DNA from: Streptomyces sp. CB00455
GTDB lineage: Bacteria; Actinomycetota; Actinomycetes; Streptomycetales; Streptomycetaceae
Length of the DNA: 64,000 nucleotides
Direction of reading: 5' to 3'
Assembly (NCBI RefSeq): GCF_001905445.1
Contig: NZ_LIVQ01000004.1
Span: 5,462-69,461, forward strand
A model generated the notes under the pieces. It was not told the DNA's origin. It did no database searches and saw nothing but the letters and a program-made list of their open reading frames with translations. Positions 33,360 to 41,677 of this stretch are shown piece by piece. A program made the position numbers and the translations under genes. Positions within the stretch are counted from its first letter, which is position 1. Each line of letters begins with the position of its first letter.

Positions 33360-34214
33360 CTAATTCGCGAACAGTCTCTCCCGCACCGCCCGCCAACGGT
33401 CTGCGAGCTCCGCGTACGCCTGCGCCGCCCCCTCGGCGTCCCCCGCCCTCAGGGCCGCGAGGCCGGCGGCCAGCTCCCCCGCCGACCGGTCCGCGGCCAG
33501 CCGCTCCGCCGGCAGCGCGTGCAGCAGGCCGCCGTAGTCCAGCTCCACCATCGAGCGCGGGTGGAACTCCTCCAGCCAGCTGCCGACCTCCACCAGGCCG
33601 TCCGCGAGCATCCCGTACCCCTCCGCCTCCCGCAGCGTGCGCAGCCCGCGGGCGAGGCGCCGCCGTGCCTGCACCATCGGCGTCCGGTAGCGCAGCCGCT
33701 CGCCCGGCACGTAGTCCCGTTCGGCGTCGGACACCAGCACGAACCAGCGCAACGGGACCTGCCACACCCCCGTACGGATCCACGGGCGCGCATCCGGGTT
33801 CCGCTCGCGCCAGCGCTCGTAGTCCTCGGCCGCCCGCCGGCGCACCCCCGGCGGGAGGGCCGCGTCCAGCACCGGGCGCGGGAACCACTCGACCAGCTCC
33901 TGGAGCGCCAGCCAGCCGCGGAGCCGGGTGCGCCAGGGGCAGACCATCAGCACCCCGTCGACCTCCTCGGTGAAGGCGTCCGCGCTCTCGTGCGCCGGCA
34001 CCCCCGTCACGGGGACCCGGACCAAGTCCGCCAGCGACCGGCGCAGTTCGTCCTGGGCGGTCGGCGCCGTACCCCGCCGGGCGTAGTCGGCCCAGTGGGT
34101 GCGCTCCGGCTCCGGAAAAGCCGCCAGTGGCTCGTAGACGCGCAGGTAGGAGGCGTACGGAACAGTCGGCGCCGAGCGCGCGGACGGCAGCAGGGGATCG
34201 GGGGATTCACTCAC
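33360..34214 (-). CDS. Hypothetical protein conserved beside bldC in streptomycetes
   Basis: 284 residues, soluble, mixed alpha/beta with many Trp and Arg (SYLRVYEPLAAFPEPERTHW, WIRTGVWQVPLRWFVLVSDAERDY). No catalytic motif or membrane helix is seen, and I do not recognise a named domain. GTG start at 34214 with GGACGAGAG upstream. From memory a similar gene sits between bldC and vdh in S. coelicolor. It is oriented toward bldC; the 567-bp gap with palindromes makes cotranscription unlikely. Confidence 0.75.
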   Translation of the reverse strand: MSESPDPLLPSARSAPTVPYASYLRVYEPLAAFPEPERTHWADYARRGTAPTAQDELRRSLADLVRVPVTGVPAHESADAFTEEVDGVLMVCPWRTRLRGWLALQELVEWFPRPVLDAALPPGVRRRAAEDYERWRERNPDARPWIRTGVWQVPLRWFVLVSDAERDYVPGERLRYRTPMVQARRRLARGLRTLREAEGYGMLADGLVEVGSWLEEFHPRSMVELDYGGLLHALPAERLAADRSAGELAAGLAALRAGDAEGAAQAYAELADRWRAVRERLFAN

Positions 34215-34433
34215 GCTCTCGTCCTGCCCTTCCGGAGGGCCGGGTTCACCTCCGGGGCGCTTTCGACCGGGCCGGGCGCTGGCCGCCGGGAGCCCCCGTA
34301 TTCCGGGAGGGTCCCGATCCCCGGACAGGTCGCCTGCTCGCGCCCCGCAGGTCTTACGCTGCTCCCAGCGCGCCCTCCCCCACCCGCAGGGCGGGCGTCA
34401 TCCCGCCGCATCTCTTCCATGGGAGTCACCACC

Positions 34434-35528
34434 GTGACCGAAATGACCGACGGCGTCCTGCACACCCTGTTCCGCACGGAGCAGGGCGGCCACGAGCAAG
34501 TCGTGCTGTGCCAGGACCGAGCCACCGGCCTGAAGGCCGTCATCGCGATCCACTCCACCGCCCTGGGCCCCGCCCTCGGCGGGACGCGCTTCCACGCGTA
34601 CGCCTCCGACGAGGAGGCCGTCCTGGACGCGCTCAACCTCTCGCGCGGCATGTCCTACAAGAACGCCCTCGCCGGTCTCGACCTCGGCGGCGGCAAGGCC
34701 GTGATCATCGGCGACCCGGACGTGATCAAGACGGAGGAACTGCTGCTGGCCTACGGCCGGTTCGTGGAGTCCCTCGGCGGCCGCTACGTCACCGCCTGCG
34801 ACGTCGGCACCTACGTGGCGGACATGGACGTCGTGGCGCGCGAGACCCGCTGGGCGACCGGCCGCTCGCCCGAGAACGGCGGCGCGGGCGACTCCTCGGT
34901 CCTCACGGCCTTCGGTGTCTTCCAGGGCATGCGCGCCAGCGCCCAGCACCTGTGGGGCGACCCGACCCTGCGCGGCCGCAAGGTCGCCGTGGCCGGCGTC
35001 GGCAAGGTCGGCCACTACCTGGTCGAGCACCTGCTGGAGGACGGCGCCGAGGTCGTGATCACGGACGTGCGCGAGGAATCGGTGCGCCGGATCCTGGACA
35101 AGCACCCGGGCAAGGTCACGGCGGCCGCGGACACGGACGCGCTGATCCGCGTGCCCGGCCTGGACATCTACGCCCCGTGCGCGCTCGGCGGAGCCCTGAA
35201 CGACGACACGGTGGCGGCCCTCACCGCCGGGGTCGTGTGCGGTGCGGCCAACAACCAGCTCGCCCACCCGGGCATCGAGAAGGACCTCTCGGACCGCGGG
35301 ATCCTCTACGCGCCGGACTACGTGGTCAACGCGGGCGGGGTGATCCAGGTGGCCGACGAGCTGCGCGGCTTCGACTTCGACCGGTGCAAGGCGCAGGCGA
35401 CGAAGATCTTCGACACCACACTGGCCATATTCGCACGTGCGAAGTCGGACGGCATCCCGCCGGCCGCCGCGGCCGACCGGATCGCCGAACAGCGCATGGC
35501 GGACGCCCGCGCCGCACGCGCCGTCTAG
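34434..35528 (+). CDS. vdh: Valine (branched-chain amino acid) dehydrogenase
   Basis: 364 residues from the GTG at 34434, with GGGAG 8 nt upstream; an in-frame ATG at 34419 is less likely. Glu/Leu/Phe/Val dehydrogenase family: catalytic Lys in GGGKAVIIGDP region, substrate-binding block GPALGGTR, dinucleotide site VAVAGVGKVGHYL, and NNQLAHPG. It oxidatively deaminates valine, leucine or isoleucine with NAD+, giving 2-oxo acids used for fatty acid starter units and polyketide precursors. Streptomyces vdh is known to be induced by valine and repressed by good nitrogen or carbon sources. Confidence 0.95.
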   Translation: MTEMTDGVLHTLFRTEQGGHEQVVLCQDRATGLKAVIAIHSTALGPALGGTRFHAYASDEEAVLDALNLSRGMSYKNALAGLDLGGGKAVIIGDPDVIKTEELLLAYGRFVESLGGRYVTACDVGTYVADMDVVARETRWATGRSPENGGAGDSSVLTAFGVFQGMRASAQHLWGDPTLRGRKVAVAGVGKVGHYLVEHLLEDGAEVVITDVREESVRRILDKHPGKVTAAADTDALIRVPGLDIYAPCALGGALNDDTVAALTAGVVCGAANNQLAHPGIEKDLSDRGILYAPDYVVNAGGVIQVADELRGFDFDRCKAQATKIFDTTLAIFARAKSDGIPPAAAADRIAEQRMADARAARAV

Positions 35529-35819
35529 GCCCTTCCGGGGTGCGTTCACGGGGGCCCGCCGGGGTGCGGCGAGACGGAACTCACTGCACTTCGGCGGGTC
35601 GCCCGCCAAGAACCGGTTAATATCGCAGCTGACCAGCGAGGACGGGGCGCCTTGCTGGTTCTGCACCGGGGCGCGTCATGCGGGCGGCGTACCGTATGGC
35701 CGCGGAAGCAGGTACCGTTAAACCCCTACGGACGGTCTCTCCGCGGAGAGTCCGCTCCGAACCATGAACGCGTGTCAGACTCTGGGGCCGTCGAGCCCCG
35801 TCACCGAGGGGGTCGAGCC
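35529..35819 (+). promoter_or_regulatory. Upstream region of the DUF3073 gene
   Basis: 290 bp without a gene. It contains a 14-bp perfect palindrome CTCTCCGCGGAGAG at 35737-35750 and a GAGGGGG ribosome site before the ATG at 35820. The palindrome may be an operator or an RNA hairpin. Confidence 0.4.
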
Positions 35820-36077
35820 ATGGGGCGCGGCCGGGCCAAGGCCAAGCAGACAAAGGTCGCCCGCCAGCTGAAGTACAACAGCGGCGGGACTGACCTCTCG
35901 CGTCTGGCCAATGAGCTGGGCGCATCGCCGACGGAGCCGCTGGCAGTCAGCGAGCCGGTCGAGGTCGATGACGATCTGGATGACGAAGACGACCCGTACG
36001 CCAAGTACGCGGCCATCTACAACGACGACGACGAGGACGAGGAGTCCGGTCCGTCGGCTCAGCGTCGCGGCGCTTGA
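35820..36077 (+). CDS. DUF3073 family small protein
   Basis: 85 residues. The basic N-terminus MGRGRAKAKQTKVARQLKYN is the DUF3073 signature, followed by a very acidic C-terminal half (DDDLDDEDDPY, DDDEDEE). The charge split suggests binding to RNA or ribosomes, but function is unknown. Conserved and highly expressed in actinobacteria, always near purM in my recollection. Ends at a hairpin shared with the convergent purM. Confidence 0.92.
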   Translation: MGRGRAKAKQTKVARQLKYNSGGTDLSRLANELGASPTEPLAVSEPVEVDDDLDDEDDPYAKYAAIYNDDDEDEESGPSAQRRGA

Positions 36078-36111
36078 CGCCCCAGGGCGTCTGAACACAG
36101 CAGGTCAAAGA

Positions 36112-36155
36112 ACTGAAACCCGGCCCGGGGCGCACGCCCAGGGCCGGGTTTCAGT
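36112..36155. terminator. Bidirectional terminator between DUF3073 gene and purM
   Basis: 15-bp perfect stem (36112-36126 with 36141-36155), 14-nt loop, between two convergent genes. Confidence 0.85.
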
Positions 36156-36160
36156 GCTGA

Positions 36161-37231
36161 TCAGCTCGCGTAGGAACCGGTGAGGGTCGAGCCCTCGGTG
36201 TGGTCGCCGCGGTCGACGATCTCACCGGCGACCCAGGCGTCCACGCCCCGGTCCGCCAGCGCGGTCAGGGCCACGTCCACCGACCCGGCGGGCAGGACGG
36301 CCATCATGCCGACGCCCATGTTCAGCGTCTTCTCCAGCTCCAGCTGCTCCACCTGCCCGGCCTTGCCGACGAGGTCGAAGACGGCGCCCGGGGCCCAGGT
36401 CGAGCGGTCGACCGTGGCGTGCAGGTGGTCCGGGATGACCCGGGCCAGGTTCGCCGCCAGGCCCCCGCCGGTGATGTGCGAGAAGGCGTGCACCTCGGCC
36501 GTACGGGTGAGGGCCAGGCAGTCCAGCGAGTAGATCTTGGTGGGCTCCAGGAGTTCCTCGCCGAGGGTGCGGCCGAACTCCTCGATCTCCTGCTCCAGGG
36601 ACATCCCGGCCCGGTCGAAGAGGACGTGCCGGACCAGCGAGTACCCGTTCGAGTGAAGGCCGGACGACGCCATCGCGACGACGGCGTCACCCGTACGGAT
36701 GCGATCGGCGCCCAGGAGCCGGTCGTGTTCGACGACACCGGTTCCGGCGCCCGCCACGTCGAAGTCGTCCGGGCCCAGCAGGCCCGGGTGCTCGGCGGTC
36801 TCGCCGCCGACCAGGGCGCACCCGGCGAGGACGCAGCCCTCGGCGATGCCCTTGACGATGGCGGCGACACGCTCGGGATGGACCTTGCCGACGCAGATGT
36901 AGTCGGTCATGAAGAGCGGCTCGGCTCCGCAGACGACGATGTCGTCCATGACCATCGCGACCAGGTCGTGGCCGATGGTGTCGTAGACGCCCAGCTGGCG
37001 GGCGATGTCCACCTTCGTGCCGACCCCGTCGGTGGCGGAGGCGAGCAGCGGCCGCTCGTAGCGCTTGAGGGCGGAGGCGTCGAAGAGGCCGGCGAAGCCG
37101 CCGAGGCCGCCGAGGACCTCGGGGCGCTGCGTCTTCTTCACCCACTCCTTCATCAGCTCGACGGCGCGGTCTCCCGCTTCGATGTCGACGCCCGCGGCGG
37201 CGTAGCTGGCACCGGTGGTCTTCTCTGTCAT
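36161..37231 (-). CDS. purM: Phosphoribosylformylglycinamidine cyclo-ligase (AIR synthetase)
   Basis: 356 residues from the ATG at 37231. ATP-dependent ring closure of FGAM to AIR, fifth step of purine synthesis. Family blocks are intact: SATDGVGTKVDIA (about 66-78), MVMDDIVVCGAEPLF, LVGGETAEHPG, and the C-terminal HITGGGLAANLARV glycine-rich segment. The open frame continues further upstream but that part is unlike PurM. It follows purF on the same strand with 91 bp between, consistent with a purF-purM unit. Confidence 0.97.
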   Translation of the reverse strand: MTEKTTGASYAAAGVDIEAGDRAVELMKEWVKKTQRPEVLGGLGGFAGLFDASALKRYERPLLASATDGVGTKVDIARQLGVYDTIGHDLVAMVMDDIVVCGAEPLFMTDYICVGKVHPERVAAIVKGIAEGCVLAGCALVGGETAEHPGLLGPDDFDVAGAGTGVVEHDRLLGADRIRTGDAVVAMASSGLHSNGYSLVRHVLFDRAGMSLEQEIEEFGRTLGEELLEPTKIYSLDCLALTRTAEVHAFSHITGGGLAANLARVIPDHLHATVDRSTWAPGAVFDLVGKAGQVEQLELEKTLNMGVGMMAVLPAGSVDVALTALADRGVDAWVAGEIVDRGDHTEGSTLTGSYAS

Positions 37232-37322
37232 GACAGGAGAGAGCTTTCGTGTCGTTACTGCGTGTGGTGCCGGGCCCTGGGAAAAGCCTGAAAGACAGGG
37301 CCCGGCGCAGGTCGAGCCGGGG

Positions 37323-38840
37323 TTACGGGCGACGGAGCGCGTCGGCGGCGTCCTTGCCGCCCGCCAGCTCGGTCTCCAGCAGCTGCTTGCCCAGCAGCTG
37401 CGGGTCCGGAAGGTCCATCGGGTACTCGCCGTCGAAGCAGGCACGGCAGAGGTTGGGCTTCTGGATGGTCGTCGCCTCGATCATCGCGTCGAGCGAGATG
37501 TAGGAGAGCGAGTCCGCCCCCATGGACGTGGCGATCTCGTCGACCGTCATCCCGTTGGCGATCAGCTCGGCCCGGGTGGCGAAGTCGATGCCGAAGAAGC
37601 ACGGCCACTTCACCGGGGGCGAGGAGATCCGGATGTGGACCTCCGCCGCGCCCGCCTCGCGGAGCATCTTGACCAGGGCGCGCTGGGTGTTGCCGCGGAC
37701 GATCGAGTCGTCGACGACCACCAGGCGCTTGCCCCGGATGACTTCCTTGAGCGGGTTGAGCTTCAGGCGGATGCCGAGCTGGCGGATCGTCTGCGAGGGC
37801 TGGATGAAGGTCCGGCCGACGTAGGCGTTCTTGACCAGGCCCGAGCCGTAAGGGATCCCGCTGGCCTCGGCGTACCCGACGGCGGCCGGCGTGCCGGACT
37901 CCGGGGTCGCTATCACCAGATCGGCTTCGACCGGGGCTTCCTTGGCCAGGCGCCGGCCCATCTCGACACGCGAGAGGTAGACGTTCCGGCCGGCGATGTC
38001 GGTGTCCGGGCGCGCCAGGTAGACGTACTCGAAGACACAGCCCTTGGGCTTCGCTTCCGCGAATCGGGAGGTGCGCAGGCCGTTCTCGTCGATCGCGATG
38101 AGCTCGCCCGGTTCGACTTCGCGGACGAAGCTGGCGCCGCAGATGTCGAGGGCTGCGGTCTCGCTCGCGACCACCCAGCCGCGCTCCAGGCGGCCGAGGA
38201 CCAGCGGGCGGATGCCCTGCGGGTCACGGGCGGTGTAGAGGGTCCCCTCGTCCATGAAGACCAGGGAGAAGGCGCCCTTGACCTGAGGCAGGACCTTGGC
38301 GGCCGACTCCTCGATGGTCAGGGGCTTGCCCTCGTCGTCGGTCTGGCCGGCGAGCAGGGCGGTGACGAGGTCGGTGTCGTTGGTGGCGGCCACCTGCGTG
38401 GCACGGCCGTCCTGACGGGGGAGGTCGGCGACCATCTCGGCGAGCTCGGCGGTGTTCACCAGGTTGCCGTTGTGACCCAGGGCGATGGAGCCGTGGGCGG
38501 TCGCGCGGAAAGTGGGCTGGGCGTTCTCCCAGACGGAGGCCCCGGTGGTCGAGTAGCGGGCGTGACCGACCGCGATATGACCCTGGAGCGAGCCGAGAGA
38601 GGTTTCGTCGAAGACCTGGGAAACGAGGCCCATGTCCTTGAAGACGAGGATCTGGGAACCGTTGCTCACAGCGATTCCCGCGGACTCTTGTCCGCGGTGC
38701 TGCAGTGCATACAGTCCGAAGTAGGTGAGCTTGGCGACCTCTTCACCCGGAGCCCAGACACCGAAGACGCCGCAAGCGTCCTGGGGGCCCTTTTCGCCGG
38801 GGAGCAGGTCGTGGTTGAGTCGTCCATCACCACGAGGCAC
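37323..38840 (-). CDS. purF: Amidophosphoribosyltransferase
   Basis: 505 residues. Commits PRPP and glutamine to purine synthesis. A propeptide of about 22 residues precedes the glutaminase nucleophile Cys in DACGVFGVW. The PRPP-binding loop (VVVDDSIVRGNT) is intact, and Cys residues in the C-terminal half (e.g. PNLCRACFDGEYP) suit the 4Fe-4S cluster of the B. subtilis type. GTG at 38840. A TACACT -10-like box only 7 nt upstream suggests an almost leaderless transcript. Confidence 0.97.
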   Translation of the reverse strand: MPRGDGRLNHDLLPGEKGPQDACGVFGVWAPGEEVAKLTYFGLYALQHRGQESAGIAVSNGSQILVFKDMGLVSQVFDETSLGSLQGHIAVGHARYSTTGASVWENAQPTFRATAHGSIALGHNGNLVNTAELAEMVADLPRQDGRATQVAATNDTDLVTALLAGQTDDEGKPLTIEESAAKVLPQVKGAFSLVFMDEGTLYTARDPQGIRPLVLGRLERGWVVASETAALDICGASFVREVEPGELIAIDENGLRTSRFAEAKPKGCVFEYVYLARPDTDIAGRNVYLSRVEMGRRLAKEAPVEADLVIATPESGTPAAVGYAEASGIPYGSGLVKNAYVGRTFIQPSQTIRQLGIRLKLNPLKEVIRGKRLVVVDDSIVRGNTQRALVKMLREAGAAEVHIRISSPPVKWPCFFGIDFATRAELIANGMTVDEIATSMGADSLSYISLDAMIEATTIQKPNLCRACFDGEYPMDLPDPQLLGKQLLETELAGGKDAADALRRP

Positions 38841-38847
38841 GCTTCCG

Positions 38848-38853
38848 AGTGTA
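38848..38853 (-). promoter_or_regulatory. -10 box for a near-leaderless purF transcript
   Basis: TACACT on the minus strand, 7 nt before the GTG of purF. The expected transcription start falls at or next to the start codon, and no Shine-Dalgarno sequence is needed. The -35 is weak. Confidence 0.4.
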
Positions 38854-38963
38854 GGCGAGATCGACCACTGGTCCGAATTGGGGACAGCCCGTAAAAGTCA
38901 CAGTGCGGACAGTCCGGTAACCCGTGCGGAGGGTGACCGTCTCGATATCCGGCATTGACCTGG

Positions 38964-38991
38964 TTGACGGCTGCCTGTGGATTCGTACAAG
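38964..38991 (+). promoter_or_regulatory. Promoter of the leader peptide / sulfatase unit
   Basis: TTGACG (38964-38969) and TACAAG (38986-38991), 16 bp apart. The predicted start is 2-5 nt ahead of the leader-peptide ATG at 39002, so the transcript would be nearly leaderless. Confidence 0.5.
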
Positions 38992-39001
38992 CTCACGCAC
39001 C

Positions 39002-39091
39002 ATGCAGCCCCTCGGTGACCGCACCGTCACCCTCGTCGAGCGCCGGCACGTGGACCTGGTCCGTGTCGCGAGCGCCATCTGTCGCCCGTAG
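39002..39091 (+). CDS. Cysteine-type leader peptide ahead of sulfatase
   Basis: 29 codons. The peptide contains the block TLVERRHVDLVRVASAICRP. It matches the actinobacterial leader-peptide family with an RRHVDL core and a Cys close to the end. In streptomycetes and mycobacteria, peptides like this precede sulfur-assimilation genes and are thought to sense cysteine by ribosome stalling at the Cys codon (here TGT, three codons before the stop). The downstream gene is a sulfatase, which fits sulfur control. Family assignment is from memory of the consensus; regulation is inference. Confidence 0.75.
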   Translation: MQPLGDRTVTLVERRHVDLVRVASAICRP

Positions 39092-39264
39092 CCGTACGGC
39101 GCGAGCAGTGATCCCGGGCTGAACACCCTTTCGAGCGCGCCTTCCGCCGCCCGGCCCCGCCTTCGCGCCTTTGGCTCCACCGCCTTTCCCGGCCTCGCCC
39201 CCTTTCCGCGGCCTCGCCCCCCTTCCGTGCCGTCCGCCCGCCCGCCGACGCCGCGCGCCCCCGT

Positions 39265-39296
39265 GCGCGCCGCCCCCGGCAGGCGGGGCGGCGCGC
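39265..39296 (+). promoter_or_regulatory. Hairpin just ahead of the sulfatase start (possible attenuator)
   Basis: 12-bp perfect G/C-only stem (39265-39276 with 39285-39296), 8-nt loop, ending 9 nt before the GGAG ribosome site of the sulfatase. It could act as a terminator/attenuator or hide the ribosome site, under control of the leader peptide 175 nt upstream. Confidence 0.5.
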
Positions 39297-39313
39297 CTTG
39301 CCTTGGAGTACCT

Positions 39314-40741
39314 GTGAGCAGAGACGAATCCACGCTGTCCCGGCGGGCCTTCGGCGGCGCGGTCGGAGCGTCCGCGGCCGCCGCGGCGCTGGGGCTGGGC
39401 GCGGCGGCGCCCGCCGGCGCCGCCGAAGCGCGGCACGCGGGGCCCGGGGAGCGGGAGTTCCGGGCGGTGCGCGGCCGCAGCTCCCGCCGCCCGAACATCC
39501 TGTTCATCCTGGGCGACGACCTGGGCTGGGCGGACCTGTCCTCCTACGGCTCCCCGCACATCGAGACCCCGAACCTGGACCGACTGGCCCGCCAGGGCGT
39601 CCGGTTCACCGATGCCTACTCGGGCTCCGCGACCTGCTCGCCGACCCGGTTCAGCCTGTACACGGGCCGCTACCCGGCCCGCACCCAGGGCGGTCTGGCA
39701 GAGCCGATCGCCGACAGGTCGGCGGGTCTGGAACCCACCCATCCGACCCTGGCCTCGCTGCTGAAGGCGGCCGGGTACTCCACCGCGCTGATCGGCAAGT
39801 GGCATGCCGGCTACCTGCCGCACTACAGCCCGGTCAAGTCCGGCTGGGAGGAGTTCTTCGGCAACTTCGGCGGCGCGCTGGAGTACTACTCCAAGCTGGG
39901 GCTGGGCGGTGAGTACGACCTCTACGAGGGCGACGCCGAGTACAAGGACCTGCGCTACTACACCCGGATCATCACCGAGCGGGCAGCCGAGTACGTCTCG
40001 CGCGGCCACCACGGCGCGCCGTGGCTCCTGAACCTCAACTTCACCACCCCGCACTGGCCGTGGATCGCCGACGGGGACACGCAGGAGAGCGCCGAGATCG
40101 TCCGCCGGATCAAGGCGGGCGACAGGCAGGCGCTGTGGCACCAGGACGGCGGCTCGGTCGGCAAGTACAAGCAGATGGTCGAGGACCTGGACCGCTCGGT
40201 CGGGGAGGTGCTGAAGGCGCTGAAGCGCTCCGGCCAGGAGGACGACACCCTGGTCGTCTTCTCCAGCGACAACGGCGGCGAGCGGTTCTCGTACAACTGG
40301 CCGCTGTCCGGCAACAAGGCCTCCCTCCAGGAGGGCGGCATCCGCGTGCCGGCCATCGTGCGCTGGCCACGCCGGCTGGACGGCGGCCAGGTCAGCCACG
40401 TCCCGGTGTTCAGCCCGGACTGGACGGCGACGCTCCTGGAGCTGGCCGGGACGCGGCCGCACCCGGACTACCCCCTGGACGGGGTGAGCCTGGCCGGGTA
40501 CCTGCTGCGCGGCGAGGAGCTCGCCGAGCGGGACCTGTTCTGGCGGGTCCGCGGGGAGCGGGCGCTGCGCCGCGGCAACTGGAAGTACTACCGCGGCACG
40601 TCGGGCCGGGACCAGCTGTTCGATCTGGCCGGGGACCTCCGCGAGCAGGCGGACAGGGCCGCGGCGGAGCCGGCCCGGCTGGCGCGGCTGCGGGCGGCCT
40701 GGGAGAAGACGGACGCGGGGCTGTTGCCCTACCCGGCCTGA
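39314..40741 (+). CDS. Secreted type I sulfatase (Tat substrate)
   Basis: 475 residues from the GTG at 39314 (GGAG upstream). The N-terminus has a twin-arginine signal (LSRRAFGGAVGASAAAAALG). The mature part begins with the metal-binding RRPNILFILGDDLGW, and the active-site motif CSPTRFSLYTGRYP carries the Cys that becomes formylglycine. The catalytic Lys/His (LIGKWHAG) and SSDNGGE metal site are also present. It hydrolyses sulfate esters outside the cell, probably to gain sulfate. No formylglycine-generating enzyme gene is near. Preceded by a cysteine-type leader peptide and hairpin. Confidence 0.93.
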   Translation: MSRDESTLSRRAFGGAVGASAAAAALGLGAAAPAGAAEARHAGPGEREFRAVRGRSSRRPNILFILGDDLGWADLSSYGSPHIETPNLDRLARQGVRFTDAYSGSATCSPTRFSLYTGRYPARTQGGLAEPIADRSAGLEPTHPTLASLLKAAGYSTALIGKWHAGYLPHYSPVKSGWEEFFGNFGGALEYYSKLGLGGEYDLYEGDAEYKDLRYYTRIITERAAEYVSRGHHGAPWLLNLNFTTPHWPWIADGDTQESAEIVRRIKAGDRQALWHQDGGSVGKYKQMVEDLDRSVGEVLKALKRSGQEDDTLVVFSSDNGGERFSYNWPLSGNKASLQEGGIRVPAIVRWPRRLDGGQVSHVPVFSPDWTATLLELAGTRPHPDYPLDGVSLAGYLLRGEELAERDLFWRVRGERALRRGNWKYYRGTSGRDQLFDLAGDLREQADRAAAEPARLARLRAAWEKTDAGLLPYPA

Positions 40742-40787
40742 GCCGCGGTCCCGTTGCGGGGGCGGCCGGGCCGGCGCCCGGGCGTGC

Positions 40788-41621
40788 TCACTCCACCGCG
40801 GAGCCGGCCGTGGCGGTCAGGCCCTTGCCGTCGGGCGCCGTGAGGGTGAGGGTCCGGTCCTCGATCTTCCAGGTGAGCGGACCGCTGCCGAACAGCGCGG
40901 TCAGGGCCCGCTCCACCTCACCCACCGGACCTTCGCAGGCCATCCGGGTCGTGGTGGGCGGTCCGAAGGTGACCGAGGTGCCGTCGACGGTGGCTTTGGC
41001 GCTGAACCGGTTGCAGCCGAGGCTGCCGCTCGCCGTGCCGTCGCCGGCGAGGGCGAAGCGGGCCCGGCCGGCCGCCTGGGCGGGCAGGGGGGACACGGTC
41101 GCGCCGGCGGCAAGCGATACGACGGTCCACTCGGTGGCGGTGAGCGGGGCGTCTGCGGCCGGGGGCCTGGAGGACAGGGCGATGGTGCTCCCGTCGGCGG
41201 TCTTCAGGGTGAGCCGCTGCGGCCCGCGGTCGATGGTGAGCCGGCCCGTGAAGAGCTTCGCGAACGCCGTCTCGAACTCCTGGTCCGCGCAGGCCGTGGT
41301 GGTCGCGGCGGCGGGCCGGACGGTCAGCGCGGAGGTGCCTTCGAGGGCGATCGCCGCGGTGAAGCCGTTGCAGCCGTAGTTGCCGGTCGCCCGGCCCTGC
41401 CCGAGGTCGACGCGGGCCGCCGCGGGAGCGTGCAGGGTGCGCCCGCCGGTGGTCAGGGACTCCACGGCCCAGGAACCCACCGGGTCGGGGAGCGTACGGC
41501 TCCCGCCGTCGTCGGACCGGCCACAGGCGGTGAGTCCGACGGCGAGGACGAGGACGAGGACGAGAGCCGGCCCCACGGGGGCGTGGACGCGTGCGCGCAG
41601 GTGCCGGAAGGTGGTGGCCAT
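40788..41621 (-). CDS. Lipoprotein with two META domains
   Basis: 277 residues from the ATG at 41621. Signal peptide with lipobox LTAC (Cys at about residue 33), so it should be a lipid-anchored surface protein. Two META (HslJ-like) domains follow, about 45-150 and 155-270, each with the G-x2-GCN-x-F block (GNYGCNGFTAA and GSLGCNRFSAK) and a conserved Cys pair. HslJ in E. coli is a heat-inducible outer-membrane protein linked to novobiocin resistance; function here is unknown. Convergent with the sulfatase gene. Confidence 0.87.
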   Translation of the reverse strand: MATTFRHLRARVHAPVGPALVLVLVLAVGLTACGRSDDGGSRTLPDPVGSWAVESLTTGGRTLHAPAAARVDLGQGRATGNYGCNGFTAAIALEGTSALTVRPAAATTTACADQEFETAFAKLFTGRLTIDRGPQRLTLKTADGSTIALSSRPPAADAPLTATEWTVVSLAAGATVSPLPAQAAGRARFALAGDGTASGSLGCNRFSAKATVDGTSVTFGPPTTTRMACEGPVGEVERALTALFGSGPLTWKIEDRTLTLTAPDGKGLTATAGSAVE

Positions 41622-41677
41622 GCTGCTGGGACGGACCGGGCGCCGCGGCGGTTCCCCCGCGTCCCCCGCCACCGCGC

